From assembly GCA_022842255.1 (NCBI GenBank), contig JALHPW010000319.1, positions 1 to 6,228 of the forward strand: DNA of 6,228 nucleotides, given 5' to 3'. The notes beneath the pieces are model-generated. The model saw nothing but the letters and a program-made list of their open reading frames with translations. It searched no databases and was not told the DNA's origin. Origin of the DNA: Saprospiraceae bacterium (GTDB lineage: Bacteria; Bacteroidota; Bacteroidia; Chitinophagales; Saprospiraceae). Below, in pieces: positions 4,948 to 6,228 of this stretch. A program made the translations under genes and the position numbers. Position 1 is the stretch's first letter. Each line of letters opens with the position of its first letter.

Positions 4948-6228
4948 TCATTGCTCAATCTTGATACATTTCCCTACTCCCAACACTGCTCCTGCCCCTC
5001 GCATCTCCCAGAAGTAAATCCCTGGCGGCAATGCATCCGTTTCAATTTCCGTCTTGTCCAATGTCAAGCCCTTCTCACGCACAAGTTTGCCCATCTGGTC
5101 GTAAAGCCTGAACACCCCGCCGTGCAACTGCGGTTTGCTTACTGTTACTGCCAGGTGTGAGCGGAAAGGATTGGGTAAAACTTCTACCTGATTTTGTTCA
5201 ATCGGGGTTTCCGTACTGGACACGCCCAGGTAGAGCGTCCTGCAATGCGTGTCACTGCCGTATTGATTGCTTACCGTGAGGCACACTTGGTAAATGCCCA
5301 CGTTGTTGTATTCATGAAGCGGGCTTTGCTCGGTGCTGGTGCTGCCATCACCAAAATCCCAATGCCATGTAGCCGGCTCGTGGTGCGAGAGGTCGTAAAA
5401 GTAGCGTGTGAGAACCCCCAGAGAGTCATCCACCCGGAAATTAGCGACAGGGATATTGTTCAGCCCCAACGTATCGCAGGGCGAGCCGTCGAGCGGACCG
5501 AGCCGGTAGTTGGGCATATAAGGGATGGCGGAACCGATGACAACATCGAAGAAAGGCTTGTCATGTATGAGCTTGCAGTCCTTCCCTTTCACGTTGGGGT
5601 ACTGCACTGTGGTGTAGCCCAGCCCTGAGTGTACGATGTAGATACGGCCGTCGGGGGCGAGCTCTGCGCCGAGGAATTTCTCCCAGGTGATATTGTTAGG
5701 CCAGTGATAGTCTGTGCTATCTATAATATTGATGGTATCGCGGGACGCCGCCAGGTTGTCGGTGCTCAAATCATATTGATAAAGGTAGGGGCGGCTGCCG
5801 CTTGGGGCAAACAGTAACAATGTCCCAGGGTTGGTAGTGGTCTTATAAAAAAACTGCTCGTTGTCAGAAAACACGGCCCCTGTTCCAGAATTGTACGGAA
5901 AACTAGTGGGGTCGGAGACGCGCGGCGGCCAATCCTCACGCTTTTCGTTGGAAAGCAGCCCACTGCAGCGGTCAAACTCAAAAATGCTGAAACCTAATAA
6001 ATCATTGATGTCCGCATAGTAATTACCCTTTGGCGAAAAGCAGTTTCCTACCACTTGATTGTTCTTGTTGCCACCATTGTATGGGATGGGGTTGGGTTTA
6101 GTGCCAATATACTGGGTATCTGGGAAGGAAAATCCTTCGGGGCTAAGCAGGATACGATAGTGTTTATTCTCATCAGCATTGGAAACCAATACCCACCAGT
6201 CGCGACCGTTGGCATGGCGGCAAGCGGC
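4948..6228 (-). CDS. Secreted beta-propeller-like / PKD / T9SS type A sorting-domain protein (N-terminus missing)
   Basis: The frame is open from 6228 to TGA 4950-4948, giving 426 residues of the C-terminal part. The visible part begins [20 protein letters not shown], so the TTG at 6189-6187 is internal Leu14 and not a start. Residues 1 to about 250 contain blade-like repeats ([11 protein letters not shown] with [22 protein letters not shown] with [25 protein letters not shown]), suggesting a beta-propeller. Residues about 259-335 are a PKD domain with the [16 protein letters not shown] signature (288-303) and the closing strand [17 protein letters not shown]. Residues about 348-426 are a type A C-terminal sorting domain: [25 protein letters not shown], and [10 protein letters not shown] before the final strand IKIEQ. 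Such proteins cross the outer membrane by the type IX system and are released or anchored after removal of this domain. A signal peptide should lie beyond the right edge. No catalytic motif is seen, so adhesion or glycan binding is a guess. Confidence 0.92.
   Translation of the reverse strand, partial: AACRHANGRDWWVLVSNADENKHYRILLSPEGFSFPDTQYIGTKPNPIPYNGGNKNNQVVGNCFSPKGNYYADINDLLGFSIFEFDRCSGLLSNEKREDWPPRVSDPTSFPYNSGTGAVFSDNEQFFYKTTTNPGTLLLFAPSGSRPYLYQYDLSTDNLAASRDTINIIDSTDYHWPNNITWEKFLGAELAPDGRIYIVHSGLGYTTVQYPNVKGKDCKLIHDKPFFDVVIGSAIPYMPNYRLGPLDGSPCDTLGLNNIPVANFRVDDSLGVLTRYFYDLSHHEPATWHWDFGDGSTSTEQSPLHEYNNVGIYQVCLTVSNQYGSDTHCRTLYLGVSSTETPIEQNQVEVLPNPFRSHLAVTVSKPQLHGGVFRLYDQMGKLVREKGLTLDKTEIETDALPPGIYFWEMRGAGAVLGVGKCIKIEQ

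Noticed and set aside
5194..5817. Plus-strand frames opposite the T9SS protein (5194-5628 and 5629-5817)
   Set aside because: They are antisense to clear PKD and propeller-like sequence and have no motif of their own.

Overview
The window looks like a chromosomal piece of a Bacteroidota bacterium, probably from the Saprospiraceae/Lewinella/Haliscomenobacter side of the phylum (inference from gene families only). The evidence is a C-terminal type IX secretion (T9SS) sorting domain behind a PKD domain, a Bacteroidota-type putative porin, a FabI with the Bacteroidota-style SQSPT segment, promoter-like elements of the form TAnnTTTG(C), and little sign of Shine-Dalgarno sites. No rRNA, tRNA, CRISPR array or complete insertion sequence is visible.

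Layout. Positions 1-101 (minus) hold the first 33 codons of a gene that runs off the left edge. A 152-bp imperfect palindrome with exact 13-bp ends (130-281) follows and looks like a MITE or IS remnant. Next on the minus strand are an unrecognised protein of about 174 residues (320-844) and a small protein with a Lys/Ala/Pro/Val-rich tail fused to a CBM48/AMPK-type glycogen-binding domain (1117-1608), which ends in a clear intrinsic terminator. A 388-bp divergent intergenic region (1609-1996) carries a promoter candidate for each direction and a 13-copy array of a degenerate heptamer directly in front of fabI. On the plus strand, fabI (1997-2794) is followed after 39 bp by an outer-membrane putative porin (2834-4897). 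The 5' end of the porin gene contains a GC-rich inverted repeat translated as part of the signal-peptide region. From the right edge a minus-strand gene converges on it (6228-4948, N-terminus missing), encoding a secreted beta-propeller-like/PKD/T9SS sorting protein.

How the genes relate. fabI and the porin are close and co-directional, so co-transcription is plausible: one makes fatty acids for membrane lipid, the other sits in the outer membrane. The other genes show no evident pathway link. The region is mostly ordinary core genome. What deserves a second look is the repeated and palindromic DNA: the MITE-like element, the heptamer leader, and the repeat captured in the porin reading frame. 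I did not find convincing evidence of a new multi-gene system.
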